From contig NZ_PJMU01000001.1 of NCBI RefSeq assembly GCF_002846395.1, positions 1,547,884 to 1,611,883 on the forward strand: a stretch of 64,000 nucleotides of DNA, read 5' to 3'. The first letter of the stretch is position 1. Each line of letters opens with the position of its first letter. The DNA comes from Pontibacter ramchanderi (lineage in GTDB: Bacteria > Bacteroidota > Bacteroidia > Cytophagales > Hymenobacteraceae). Position numbers and translations under genes: made by a program. Of this stretch, positions 15,932-23,832 are shown piece after piece. A model generated the notes under the pieces. That model ran no database searches, was not told the origin of the DNA, and saw nothing but the letters and a program-made list of their open reading frames with translations.

Positions 15932-17069
15932 ATTTCAGCCCCCTTACCGTGACGTACGCCTTCTCGTTGCGCTCGCCTACCTTTACAATCTCCCGCTCAA
16001 ACTTACGCGGGTGGTTAATGATGTCGTAAAAACCGTCCAGGTAGCTCAGCGATTGCCGTAGGCCCGATTTACTCAAGGGCTCGCATTGCCTGTACACTGC
16101 ATAAATCGGGGTGCGGAAGGAGTTGAATATGTTAACGGTTTCCCTGTGTACGTTTTCCGGAAAGCTGTAGGCCCGGTACAGGCGCTGCTTCACCGACGCC
16201 AAACCCAGTTCAGGAGGCGGAACCGCGTATGGTGTGCCCACTATACCTGCGTAGTCGAAGTCGAAGGGAACAGGAATGGGTGCAGAGAGAGAGTCAGGGG
16301 CCAATAGATCGATGTTGTGGCGGTAGGGCACCGACCAGTCGGTGTTGCCGATCATGTACTGAAAGAGCGCCAGCCGTGCCATGGCTTTCTGATCCAGGTA
16401 GTCCATCGCAATGCGTCTTTCTTCAGGTATAAGTTTCATGTTGGTGCGTTTGGCCATGCTCTTGTCATCCTCTATCAGAAAAGCGAAGCGCACCTCCTCC
16501 TTCCGCCGACCAACGCTGTCTGCATACGTTACCTGGCACAAACGCACCCGAAAACTCTCCTCGGCCAGCAGGTTGTATACCTTGTACACGAGGTACTCCC
16601 GCAGCACATAATCATCGTCGATGCAGTGCGTCACCAGTTTCAGCTTGTTCTGCCCTTCAAAAACGGTGCCCTTGGGCATCTCCTTCCGGATGAGGTTGAG
16701 CATGAGCGGAGGAAAGCGACAGACCGTTACGTCGCGCCGGCGATTGCCCCGCACCATCACCCGAAGCGGCACTTGCACGGCCGTGCCTGCGCTGTCCACA
16801 TACGAGAGCGTGGCTGTGTGGTAATTCCTTTCTTCGCCCCGGTCTTTGAGCAGCCGCTGGTAATTCACGACAAGCGTAAACTTGAGCAGCGAGTCTTCTG
16901 AAAACAGGTCTTGGGGTTTAGCTGCCGGGTTATGAAGCTGTGCGGAGGTCGCCGAACGTAGAGTGGCGTATACCTGCGCCATACCTTGCTGCGGCAGGTA
17001 TAGCAAAGCAGCCAACACTACCAGGTATAGCCCATACCGCCAGTCATTAGATTTTCGGGGAGCTGCCAT
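15930..17069 (-). CDS. Exported protein with a possible atypical kinase fold
   Basis: About 379 aa from MAAPRKSNDW; the frame opens 11 codons earlier. An N-terminal membrane signal (YGLYLVVLAALLYLPQQGMAQ) directs it out of the cytoplasm. I do not recognise a named family with certainty. The region MARLALFQYMIGNTDWSVPYRHNIDLL followed by PVPFDFDYAGIVGTPYA resembles the catalytic and metal-binding motifs (GNxDWxxxN..., DFD) of CotH/HipA/PI-kinase-like folds. K near EGQNKLKLVTHC could be the ATP lysine. If so it would be a periplasmic or surface kinase, but this is inference. Its C-terminus overlaps the terminator shared with the ABC-F gene. Confidence 0.65.
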   Translation of the reverse strand: MAAPRKSNDWRYGLYLVVLAALLYLPQQGMAQVYATLRSATSAQLHNPAAKPQDLFSEDSLLKFTLVVNYQRLLKDRGEERNYHTATLSYVDSAGTAVQVPLRVMVRGNRRRDVTVCRFPPLMLNLIRKEMPKGTVFEGQNKLKLVTHCIDDDYVLREYLVYKVYNLLAEESFRVRLCQVTYADSVGRRKEEVRFAFLIEDDKSMAKRTNMKLIPEERRIAMDYLDQKAMARLALFQYMIGNTDWSVPYRHNIDLLAPDSLSAPIPVPFDFDYAGIVGTPYAVPPPELGLASVKQRLYRAYSFPENVHRETVNIFNSFRTPIYAVYRQCEPLSKSGLRQSLSYLDGFYDIINHPRKFEREIVKVGERNEKAYVTVRGLK

Positions 17070-17150
17070 AGAATGGAAATTAAACGATGCCGCCCGTAGC
17101 ATATCAAATCAAACGGAACCTATACCTGCCCGTTTGCTCAGGTATAAGCC

Positions 17151-18143
17151 CTAAGGAACAGGCACAGTGCCTGTGGGTAATCTGCGCAAACTGCGGCGCG
17201 TGAACAGCTCTTTCATCAGCACGCCCTCCGACTGCAGAAAAGAAATCCCCATCATCGGGGCTACTGTAGCCGAAATATCCACTAGCGTATACTTGGTCTC
17301 TAAAAAGCCGCCCCTCTTAAAATCAGGTCCGAGCGCCAGCAGGCTGATGCGCCGGCAGCCCTCGCAGTCATCTCCGTGGTCTACCCAGCCGCCGTCCACC
17401 GTGTCCAGGTGGCGACCGTGGTCCGTGGTGATCAGTAAAGTCGTTTTTTTACGGTAGTGGCTGTTTTTCTGCAGGAAGTCCCAGAGTTGCCGGGCGTAGC
17501 GGTCGCCACGGGCGATGCCGCGCAGGTAGTTTTCCCAATTGCCGGCATGGGCGTACCCATCTGGCTCCATCAGGTTGATCAGCATGAGGTTAGGCCGGTG
17601 GGTCTGGAGCACTTTGAGCACTTCCACCAGAGTCAGCGAATCGGCTCGGTAACCGCTGCCTGGCCCGCTGACGCCACAGTTGAGCGAGGGCAGCGCCTGT
17701 CCTTGCCAGTCAGGGTGCAGCGTGTTGCCCAGTATATCCAACTTGTCTTTGCTCGACACGATCCAGGCGGCGGTGGCAGGCTTGCCCGTCTGCCTGAGCC
17801 ATACCTGAAAAAAGGAAGGATTGGCCGGGAGCTCCGTTCCGTAGTTGTCGATGGGCTGGTTGATACCTGTCGTGATGGCGGTGTGGCCGGAGTTGGTATA
17901 GGTATAGCCCTCGTTCCGGAAGTTGTTGCAGAAGGTGCCCTGCGGCAACAGGTTTTGCGACATATTGGGGATAAGGCCCGGCACAGCGCCCCAGGTTTCG
18001 GAGTAGCGCACCCCGTCTATCACCAGGATGATCACGTTTTCGGAGCGCAGGCCGCCCGCACCGCCACCCGCTCCCGTTGCGGCACAGGAATTGAGCAGGG
18101 CCGCGACAGCCAGGGCCAGCATTGCCTGCTGCCAACCTTTCAT
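17151..18143 (-). CDS. Alkaline phosphatase superfamily lipoprotein
   Basis: The start MKGWQQAMLALAVAALLNSC at 18143 gives a classic lipoprotein signal with C20; the frame is open to 18191. The metalloenzyme core is visible: IILVIDGVRYSE (first Asp), NSGHTAITTG with the likely Thr nucleophile, LMEPDGYAHAGN, TTDHGRH and the final GGWVDHGDD. These are the two-metal ligands of the AP/sulfatase/phosphodiesterase superfamily. Sulfatase-type C-x-P/A-x-R is absent, so a phosphatase or phosphodiesterase is more likely than a sulfatase. The substrate is unknown. It is probably anchored facing the periplasm or surface. Confidence 0.85.
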   Translation of the reverse strand: MKGWQQAMLALAVAALLNSCAATGAGGGAGGLRSENVIILVIDGVRYSETWGAVPGLIPNMSQNLLPQGTFCNNFRNEGYTYTNSGHTAITTGINQPIDNYGTELPANPSFFQVWLRQTGKPATAAWIVSSKDKLDILGNTLHPDWQGQALPSLNCGVSGPGSGYRADSLTLVEVLKVLQTHRPNLMLINLMEPDGYAHAGNWENYLRGIARGDRYARQLWDFLQKNSHYRKKTTLLITTDHGRHLDTVDGGWVDHGDDCEGCRRISLLALGPDFKRGGFLETKYTLVDISATVAPMMGISFLQSEGVLMKELFTRRSLRRLPTGTVPVP

Positions 18144-18331
18144 CCACCGCTTCAGATACGCTTTGCCCATACCTAACACAAATAAAAACACCTAAAGTGC
18201 TACTATTAGATATACGAATTCTGTCATGATTCAGGCAAAAGGCAGGCGGCTGTCTTGCAAATCAGAAAAACCTGGCAGATTAATTTGCGTTTACTCCTGA
18301 TAATTGCTTCATTGCGCACATCAAAATAAAA
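18144..18331. other. Spacer upstream of the phhA leader
   Basis: Noncoding spacer between the divergent AP-family lipoprotein gene and the phhA leader ORF. The 20 bases before the leader ATG are A-rich, as at other starts here. I could not place a convincing promoter. Confidence 0.5.
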
Positions 18332-18505
18332 ATGCACAGACCAGCAGCCATAGCGACCCTCGCATTGCCTTTGCCACTTGGCACTGAGCTGCTGCATGCC
18401 GTTTCCGCTGATTGCTATCGCGCCGCCTATTATTGCTACGGTTATTATTACCGCTGCTCTACCGCGCTCTCTCAGGCAATCAGGCGACTCGTATACCGCA
18501 CTTAA
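18332..18505 (+). CDS. Tyrosine-rich leader peptide of phhA (candidate attenuator peptide)
   Basis: ATG 18332 opens a 57-codon frame ending at TAA 18503-18505. Residues 29-40 read YRAAYYCYGYYY: seven Tyr in twelve, the codons spanning 18416-18451. The A-rich stretch AAAATAAAA directly precedes the ATG. The ORF stops 41 bases before a perfect terminator hairpin, and phhA, whose product makes Tyr from Phe, starts 41 bases after that hairpin's stem. A run of codons for the pathway product followed by a terminator is the classical layout of leader-peptide attenuation. Translation is inferred. The peptide is longer than most known leaders, and a real small protein cannot be excluded. Confidence 0.7.
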   Translation: MHRPAAIATLALPLPLGTELLHAVSADCYRAAYYCYGYYYRCSTALSQAIRRLVYRT

Positions 18506-18573
18506 ACAGGAAAAGCCCAACCGGCATACCTTAACTGATACAACTGAAGCAGAGCGAAAGCTCTGCTTTTTTC
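18465..18573 (+). terminator. Attenuator hairpins in the phhA leader
   Basis: The terminator is a perfect 9-bp stem (18547-18555 with 18560-18568) with a GAAA loop and a run of T. An alternative pairing joins CGCTCT (18465-18470) to AGAGCG (18551-18556) and TCAG (18472-18475) to CTGA (18544-18547), which would break the terminator's left arm. The upstream strand begins 14 bases after the last clustered Tyr codon, so a ribosome stalled at Tyr codons would leave it free while a moving ribosome would cover it. The terminator is clear; the antiterminator is a prediction. Confidence 0.7.
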
Positions 18574-18609
18574 ATTTTACACCTATTCCAAAAATTAAAA
18601 TCAAACCAT

Positions 18610-19371
18610 ATGACAGCCATGAACCTGACACAAAACTACAGCAACTATACTCCCGAGAACCACCAGGTATGGACCCTCCTCTTCGACCGCCAGTTGCACA
18701 ACCTACCTGGCAAAGCCATACCTGAGTTTTTGGGAGGCCTGGAGAAAGTAGGCTTCAGCCGCGACCGCATACCTGATTTCCGGGAGGTTAACCAAAAATT
18801 GAAGCCCCTGACCGGGTTTGAGGTGGTGGCCGCCCCCGGCATCGTGGACGATGCGCTGTTCTTTCAACTCATCGCCAGCAAACGTTTTCCGGCAACCGTG
18901 TGGGTGCGCCGCATGGACCAACTCGACTACCTCGAGGAACCCGACATGTTTCATGACGTGTTTGGCCATGTACCGCTGCTCACCATACCTGTGTACTGCG
19001 AGTTCCTGGCCAACCTCTCCGAAATGGCCCTCTCGCACCTCAACCGGCCCGACATCATCGACCGCCTCACGCGCATCTACTGGTATACTATTGAGTTCGG
19101 TCTTTTTCGCAAGCCAGGCCAGAAGGCGCAGATCTACGGAGCCGGCATTCTTTCGTCTGTGGGCGAGAGCAACCTGTCTGTTTCCGACGAAAGCCTGAAG
19201 TTTGACTTTGACGTGAGCCATATTCTCGATACACCTTACATCAAGGAGACATTCCAGAGCCAATACTTCTGCATCCAAAGTTTTGAGCAACTGCTCCAGA
19301 GTCTGCCAGCCATAGAGGTCGCGCTTCAGAAGCTGCGCACACAGGGCGCCCTGGCTGCTGCCATTGCTTAG
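18610..19371 (+). CDS. phhA: Phenylalanine 4-monooxygenase
   Basis: 253 aa, the size of bacterial non-heme iron phenylalanine hydroxylases. It converts Phe to Tyr with O2 and a pterin cofactor. The iron ligands are H115 and H120 (MFHDVFGHVP) and E162 (YWYTIEFGL). The regulatory ACT domain of animal enzymes is absent, as expected. The ATG at 18610 is preceded by an A-rich stretch; an internal ATG at 18619 is an alternative start. It is a single gene and its leader looks like a Tyr-responsive attenuator, which fits product control. Confidence 0.95.
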   Translation: MTAMNLTQNYSNYTPENHQVWTLLFDRQLHNLPGKAIPEFLGGLEKVGFSRDRIPDFREVNQKLKPLTGFEVVAAPGIVDDALFFQLIASKRFPATVWVRRMDQLDYLEEPDMFHDVFGHVPLLTIPVYCEFLANLSEMALSHLNRPDIIDRLTRIYWYTIEFGLFRKPGQKAQIYGAGILSSVGESNLSVSDESLKFDFDVSHILDTPYIKETFQSQYFCIQSFEQLLQSLPAIEVALQKLRTQGALAAAIA

Positions 19372-19381
19372 CCCTAAACAA

Positions 19382-19426
19382 CATCCGGCCTGCGGCAGGT
19401 ACAGATTACCTGCCGCAGGCCGGATG
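19382..19426. repeat. Perfect 20-bp inverted repeat downstream of phhA
   Basis: Arms 19382-19401 and 19407-19426 are perfectly complementary around the loop CAGAT. GC-rich and lacking a T run on either side, it sits between convergent genes. It may act as a Rho-type or processing terminator; it could also be a member of a dispersed REP-like family, which cannot be judged from one copy. Confidence 0.8.
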
Positions 19427-19448
19427 CGCTTGTGCTATACCTGAAAGG

Positions 19449-20120
19449 CTAGTGCGTAAGTTCGTGGCTGATCATAAAGCCCAGTTTGCGCGGCCTAGAC
19501 AGCTGAGAGTTTTCGAGCTTCTGCTTGTAAGTAATGCGCTCAATATCGGATACATCCTGCCCCATCAGGTCGTTGTTTACCGCCGCGATCATGGCACTTT
19601 CCACGATCAGGCGCAGCATGTCGTCGCTGATCACGTTGCGGGCGATGCGGTCGTAAGGCAGGTCCATCTGCTTCACACCCTCTATCACAAAGTGGTTGTC
19701 GATGTTGATGAGCATACGGCCCACAAGGTAACCCGGGTCGTCAAGGCGGTTATACTTAATGGTGTCGGCCATGAAGTTGTAGGCCATGATGTGCCCAAAG
19801 AAGCGCCGGCGAAAGTCCTCCTCCACGTAATCGTTGCGCATGATCTCGTAGTCGTCCGGAAAGGTAATGATGTTGGAGTGCATCACGAAAACAAGCAGAT
19901 CGCCTGAGAACTTGATCTGAAACTCCAGATCGCTGATGGCCTTGTACTCAATGATCACGTCGGCGTTGTGCGTCGTAATGCGGGTGGTCAGCTCGTCTAC
20001 AATTTCCTGCGAAATTTCCTTCATGCGGGTGAAGGTCTGGTAGGTATTGCGGTAAATAGCTTGCTTGGTGGCCGACTTTTGCTGCAGGCCTTGTATAATA
20101 TCGTCGAGTCTATCTTTCAT
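19449..20120 (-). CDS. Conserved protein of unknown function
   Basis: 223 aa, soluble, no signal peptide. The N-terminal third (KDRLDDIIQGLQQKSATKQAIYRNTYQTFTRMKEISQEIVDEL) is a charged amphipathic helix region, followed by a mixed alpha/beta domain with FSGDLLVFVMHSNIITFPDDYEIMRNDYVEEDFRRRFFGHIMAYNFMADTIKYNR. I do not recognise a family with a known role. Composition is like its neighbours. It is monocistronic between the hairpin after phhA and the CaiB-type gene. Confidence 0.72.
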   Translation of the reverse strand: MKDRLDDIIQGLQQKSATKQAIYRNTYQTFTRMKEISQEIVDELTTRITTHNADVIIEYKAISDLEFQIKFSGDLLVFVMHSNIITFPDDYEIMRNDYVEEDFRRRFFGHIMAYNFMADTIKYNRLDDPGYLVGRMLINIDNHFVIEGVKQMDLPYDRIARNVISDDMLRLIVESAMIAAVNNDLMGQDVSDIERITYKQKLENSQLSRPRKLGFMISHELTH

Positions 20121-20235
20121 ATCGCGTTTCGTTCGGGTGCTGTGTTTTTTACTCTAATCCTTTATAAATAGTTATTGAGACGGCTTTTTTGGCCAATCCC
20201 ACAGAGCCGTTTTTGTTACTCAACATCAGTGCGGT

Positions 20236-21387
20236 TTAAGCCTCTGGCTTTGTAAGCAGGTCCCATACCTGTGCCTGGTGCTGATCAAAGGCCGGTGGAG
20301 GCGTAACGGCATCGGTAGCCATGCCCTCCCCTACAAAAGCCACCTGCCGGATGCCGCTCGGCCCACCGGGCTGTGGCAACAGCATGCGTCTGGCCTGGGC
20401 TTGCTCAAAAACCTCCGGCACCGTGTTAACGGCTCCTGCCGGCACATGCAGTTGGTGTAGCTGCTGCAGCAATTCAGGGCGGTTGTGTTGGCTTATCAGC
20501 TGCTTCAGCTGCTCGTTTACCGCACTCCGGTGCTGCACTCGCGCGCTGTTGGTGGCATAATCTGGGTTTGCGGCCAGCCCCGCGCTCCCCAGCACCTGGC
20601 AGAGGCGCCTGAATTGCCGGTCGTCGCCGATGGCGAGCACCAGCTGCAAACCGTCTTTACAGGTATAAACACTGCCATAGGGCACAATGTTGGGATGCTC
20701 GGAGCCCATGCGCTGCGGGCTGTGCCCCGCCACCAGGTAGTTGGTACCCTGGTTAGCCAGCGCCGACACGGCGGCGTCGAACAATGAAACCTGCACCAGG
20801 CTTCCTTTTCCGGTTCGTTCGCGCTGCAGCAGTGCCGTCAGGATACCTTCCTTTAATTGGTGCGCTGCCAGTATATCCATCAAAGCAACGGGCATTTTGG
20901 TGGCAGGGCCGTCAGGAGAGCCGTTCATATACATAAAACCGCTCTCGGCCTGTATCACGGCATCGTAGCCAGCCCGTTCGTCGTGCGGGCCGTAGCCGGT
21001 AATGTGCCCGTAAATCAGTCTGCTGTTTAGTTTGGATAAGGTATGGTAATCGACCAGCAGTTTCTCAGAGTCGCCTGGTTTGTAGCTCGCTATCACAACA
21101 TCGGCCTGCGCAGCTATTTTGTACACGCGCTCCAGGGCATCTGCCTCCCTCAGGTCAAGCCCAACGGAAAGCTTTCCCCAATTGGCCGCCGAAAAGTAAG
21201 CCGATACACCCTCGCTCCCTTTCTCTGCTGCCAGTTTCCAACTGCGGGTCACGTCCCCCCCTGTCGCCTTGTTCTCGAGCTTTATTACGGTGGCACCCAG
21301 CTCAGCGAAGAACTGCCCTACGCTTGGCCCAGCCAGCACACTGGCCAGTTCAAGTACCAGCATATTTTTAAAAACAGGATCTGTCAT
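20236..21387 (-). CDS. CaiB/BaiF family CoA transferase
   Basis: About 383 aa from MTDPVFKNMLVLELASVLAGP; the frame opens ten codons earlier. Family III CoA-transferase motifs are present: the N-terminal LELASVLAGPSVGQFFAELGATVIKLE, then NWGKLSVGLDL, and the catalytic Asp in GYDAVIQAESGFM (D152 counted from the first Met of the frame). PVALMDILAAHQLKEGILTALLQRERTGKG follows. Such enzymes move CoA between carboxylic acids through an Asp-CoA thioester; the acid is not evident. The C-terminus has PPAFDQHQAQVWDLL. No acyl-CoA genes neighbour it. Confidence 0.9.
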   Translation of the reverse strand: MTDPVFKNMLVLELASVLAGPSVGQFFAELGATVIKLENKATGGDVTRSWKLAAEKGSEGVSAYFSAANWGKLSVGLDLREADALERVYKIAAQADVVIASYKPGDSEKLLVDYHTLSKLNSRLIYGHITGYGPHDERAGYDAVIQAESGFMYMNGSPDGPATKMPVALMDILAAHQLKEGILTALLQRERTGKGSLVQVSLFDAAVSALANQGTNYLVAGHSPQRMGSEHPNIVPYGSVYTCKDGLQLVLAIGDDRQFRRLCQVLGSAGLAANPDYATNSARVQHRSAVNEQLKQLISQHNRPELLQQLHQLHVPAGAVNTVPEVFEQAQARRMLLPQPGGPSGIRQVAFVGEGMATDAVTPPPAFDQHQAQVWDLLTKPEA

Positions 21388-21457
21388 GGTCATCAGGTAT
21401 CGAGCAGCGCGCAGCATCCGGTTGCAGCGCTTGAAACAAAGCTATCAAAAAGGGTAT

Positions 21458-21489
21458 AAAAAAAGCAGCCCTTCCGAAGAAGAGCTGCC
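21458..21489 (-). terminator. UUCG-loop terminator of the small peptide gene
   Basis: Read on the minus strand, GCAGC then CTTC pair with GAAG and GCTGC around a TTCG tetraloop (paired bases 21465-21469/21484-21488 and 21471-21474/21479-21482), followed by seven T (21458-21464). The C(UUCG)G loop is exceptionally stable. It points away from the helicase gene, so it ends a minus-strand transcript. Confidence 0.85.
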
Positions 21490-21536
21490 AGTATGTTTTC
21501 GCTATGTATAAAATTAGGTCCCGATCAGGAGGGCTG

Positions 21537-21620
21537 CTAAATCAAAATAAAGATCGCATTGATGATGTTAACGCCCAGTAGAAGATAGAAGTTCGGTGAT
21601 TCTTGTATAGCTTTTTTCAT
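21537..21620 (-). CDS. 27-residue membrane peptide, unknown
   Basis: The minus strand encodes MKKAIQESPNFYLLLGV followed by NIINAIFILI and a TAG. Two Lys and a polar stretch are followed by 17 hydrophobic residues, typical of a single-pass membrane peptide inserted N-in. The ATG follows an A-rich TTAAAATTAAA leader, the usual start context here, and the frame is followed within 50 bases by a strong intrinsic terminator on the same strand. The gene would be missed by length filters. No function can be assigned; toxin-like or regulatory membrane peptides have this form. No antisense partner was found by eye. Confidence 0.55.
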   Translation of the reverse strand: MKKAIQESPNFYLLLGVNIINAIFILI

Positions 21621-22042
21621 TTTAATTTTAAATAAATCGGTCTTTTATATGTTTTAAGATGATTGATTATATCACTTTGGGCTTATTTACGCCTCCCTTA
21701 CTCAAATGTTTCGGCGTTAATATAAAAAAATCTATGTAATTAAAATTTAATATTACTTAAGTACTATATGCAAAGAAAATTTTGTGTGATTCAATTCTAT
21801 TTTAAAGCATTTAATCTATATAGCGATTTTTTAATGCTTTGAACTTTTTGAATGTCGTTTCAACTTTTTAAATGTATCGTTATATTTTCTGCTGATCGAC
21901 GATGCAATATTAATATAATTTTCAATATAAATAACATCAACTTTTAAATTTTTCTCAAATAAGGTATAAAAATCGTATCTTTACCACAATAAATGCGGTT
22001 TAGAGGCCGCTAGGCCATAAAAATAATTTTAAAGAGATAACT
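21621..22042. other. Very AT-rich spacer before the helicase gene
   Basis: About 420 bases, the most AT-rich stretch outside the acquired patches. It holds an imperfect 20-base tandem repeat (AACTTTTTgAATGTcgTTTC at about 21842 and AACTTTTTaAATGTatCGTT at about 21862) and a likely proximal promoter element TATCTTTA at 21976-21983 for the helicase. No credible plus-strand ORF was seen. Confidence 0.55.
21976..21983 (+). promoter_or_regulatory. Proximal promoter element of the DEAD-box helicase gene
   Basis: TATCTTTA matches TAnnTTTG at seven of eight bases and would give a leader of about 50 bases. The expected distal TTTG is only a T-rich stretch, so the assignment is tentative. Confidence 0.45.
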
Positions 22043-23542
22043 TTGGATTTTCGTTCTTTTAACCTTCACGAAGATGTAATCACCGGAATTGAGTCGATGG
22101 GTTACAACACCCCGACCCCGGTACAGCAGCAGGCTATTCCGCTTATATTAGAGCAGAAAGACATTATTGCCTGCGCCCAGACAGGTACAGGTAAGACAGC
22201 TGCCTACCTGCTGCCGCTGATCGATCGTATTTCGCATGCTAACTACGACTTTACCAGCACCCTTATTCTGGTTCCGACCCGTGAGCTGGCCAAGCAAATA
22301 GATGAACAAGTGGAAGGACTGGGTTATTTTGCCCCGGTTAGCTCTATTGCCATCTATGGCGGCAGCAAAGGCGATGAGTGGGAGCAGCAGAAACGTGCCC
22401 TCACCAGCGGAGCCGATATCATCATCGCCACTCCAGGCCGACTGATGTCGCATATGGCGCTGGGCTACGTAAAGCTGGACCAGTTGCAGTACCTGGTGCT
22501 CGACGAGGCTGACAAGATGCTCGACATGGGCTTTATGGATGACATCCTGAAGATTGTGCGCGCACTACCAGCCAAGCGCCAAACATTGCTCTTCTCAGCC
22601 ACCATGCCAAAGAAGATCCGTGATCTGGCTCAGCAGATTCTGCAGCAGCCCGCTGAGATCAACCTGGCCATCTCCAAGCCAGCCGAAGGTATAGACCAGC
22701 GCCTGTACCTGACCTACGACAACCAGAAGCTACCCTTGCTGGAGCACCTGATCCGTGAACTGGAGGTGCAGAACATGATCATCTTCACGTCACGCAAATC
22801 GAACGTGAACCAGATCGTGCGCTCGTTGCGCAAGATGGGCTTCGAGGCCGAGGGCATCATGTCAGACCTGACGCAGGAAGAACGTGAAAAGGCGCTACAA
22901 GGCTTTAAAAACAGGAAATACCAGATATTGGTTGCTACCGACATCCTCTCCCGAGGGATAGACATCGATAGCTTGAGCCATGTGGTGAATTTTGACATGC
23001 CGCAGGATGCCGAGGACTACGTGCACCGTGTGGGCCGCACGGCCCGTGCCGCCTCCACAGGTATGGCCATCACGTTTGTGAACGAGAACGACATGTACCG
23101 CGTGCATAAAGTGGAGCGCCTGATCGAGCGCGAGCTGCCCAAGTTGCCGTTGCCGGAAGGCTTTGGTGCCGGACCTGTTTTCGACCCGACCCGCCGCGAT
23201 TTTGGCCGTGGTGGCAAAGGCGGTGGCCGCTCAGGCGGTGCTCGCCCCGGAGGCAGACCAGAAAGCAACGGCCGCAAGGGCGAAAGAGGCGGCAGAGACC
23301 GCAACCGTCGTAGAGGTCCGAAACCGGAGGGCACAGCCCAGCACGTTGACGGTAATAACAGACCCATAAAGGCAGCCAATCCGCAACCAAGAGGCGAGCA
23401 GGGCACTCCGAAAGCTGAAGGGCAGGAAGGTGGCGCAACGCCGAGCCGTAACAGGAACCGCAACCGAAACCGTAATCGGAAAAAGCCGGGTAACACAAGC
23501 CAGCAAAATAGCAACCCACCCGTTCCACAAGACAATCAGTAA
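22043..23542 (+). CDS. DEAD-box RNA helicase, RhlE-like, with Gly/Arg-rich tail
   Basis: 499 aa starting at a TTG (22043), the only start that keeps the Q motif (PTPVQQQAIP, 24-33). Helicase motifs are complete: AQTGTGKT (45-52), PTRELA, DEAD (154-157), SAT, then VATDILSRGIDID and HRVGRTARA in domain 2. From about residue 375 the tail is low complexity, rich in Gly, Arg, Pro and Asn, including GGKGGGRSGGARPGG and a run of five Asn-Arg pairs before KKPG; this kind of tail binds RNA. It probably acts in ribosome assembly or cold adaptation. A 16-bp hairpin terminator follows directly. Confidence 0.93.
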   Translation: MDFRSFNLHEDVITGIESMGYNTPTPVQQQAIPLILEQKDIIACAQTGTGKTAAYLLPLIDRISHANYDFTSTLILVPTRELAKQIDEQVEGLGYFAPVSSIAIYGGSKGDEWEQQKRALTSGADIIIATPGRLMSHMALGYVKLDQLQYLVLDEADKMLDMGFMDDILKIVRALPAKRQTLLFSATMPKKIRDLAQQILQQPAEINLAISKPAEGIDQRLYLTYDNQKLPLLEHLIRELEVQNMIIFTSRKSNVNQIVRSLRKMGFEAEGIMSDLTQEEREKALQGFKNRKYQILVATDILSRGIDIDSLSHVVNFDMPQDAEDYVHRVGRTARAASTGMAITFVNENDMYRVHKVERLIERELPKLPLPEGFGAGPVFDPTRRDFGRGGKGGGRSGGARPGGRPESNGRKGERGGRDRNRRRGPKPEGTAQHVDGNNRPIKAANPQPRGEQGTPKAEGQEGGATPSRNRNRNRNRNRKKPGNTSQQNSNPPVPQDNQ

Positions 23543-23577
23543 ACAGAAAGGCCACTCCAGCGGAGTGGCCTTTCTGT
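23543..23577 (+). terminator. Hairpin terminator after the helicase gene
   Basis: Perfect 16-bp inverted repeat (23543-23558 with 23562-23577) with a three-base loop directly after the stop codon. The stem's own TTTCTGTTTA end supplies the T-rich segment. Confidence 0.8.
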
Positions 23578-23832
23578 TTAACAGGAGTTATACCCACTCC
23601 GCCTGCTACTGTACTGCCTGCTCATGCTCAATAGCTATGACCGCTGCTATACCCATTTTGTCTATAGAAAACATGGCTTTGTATAATATTTATAGTTTAC
23701 TATATATTATTTTATACCTTACTGATCGTTATTGAGTTTTCGCCTCCACATACTTATAACAAACAAAGGTAAAGTACAGGGGCAAGGCAAAATAGCTGTT
23801 TTAATTTGGCACACATACCATTCTACTATTAT

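Noticed and set aside
17151..18143. Sulfatase annotation for the AP-superfamily lipoprotein
   Set aside because: The C/S-x-P/A-x-R modification motif is absent; the nucleophile context is GHTAITTG.
18378..18725. A 115-codon plus-strand frame across the phhA leader
   Set aside because: It runs through the terminator hairpin and into phhA in another frame, has no family features, and its start lies inside the better-supported Tyr-rich leader frame.
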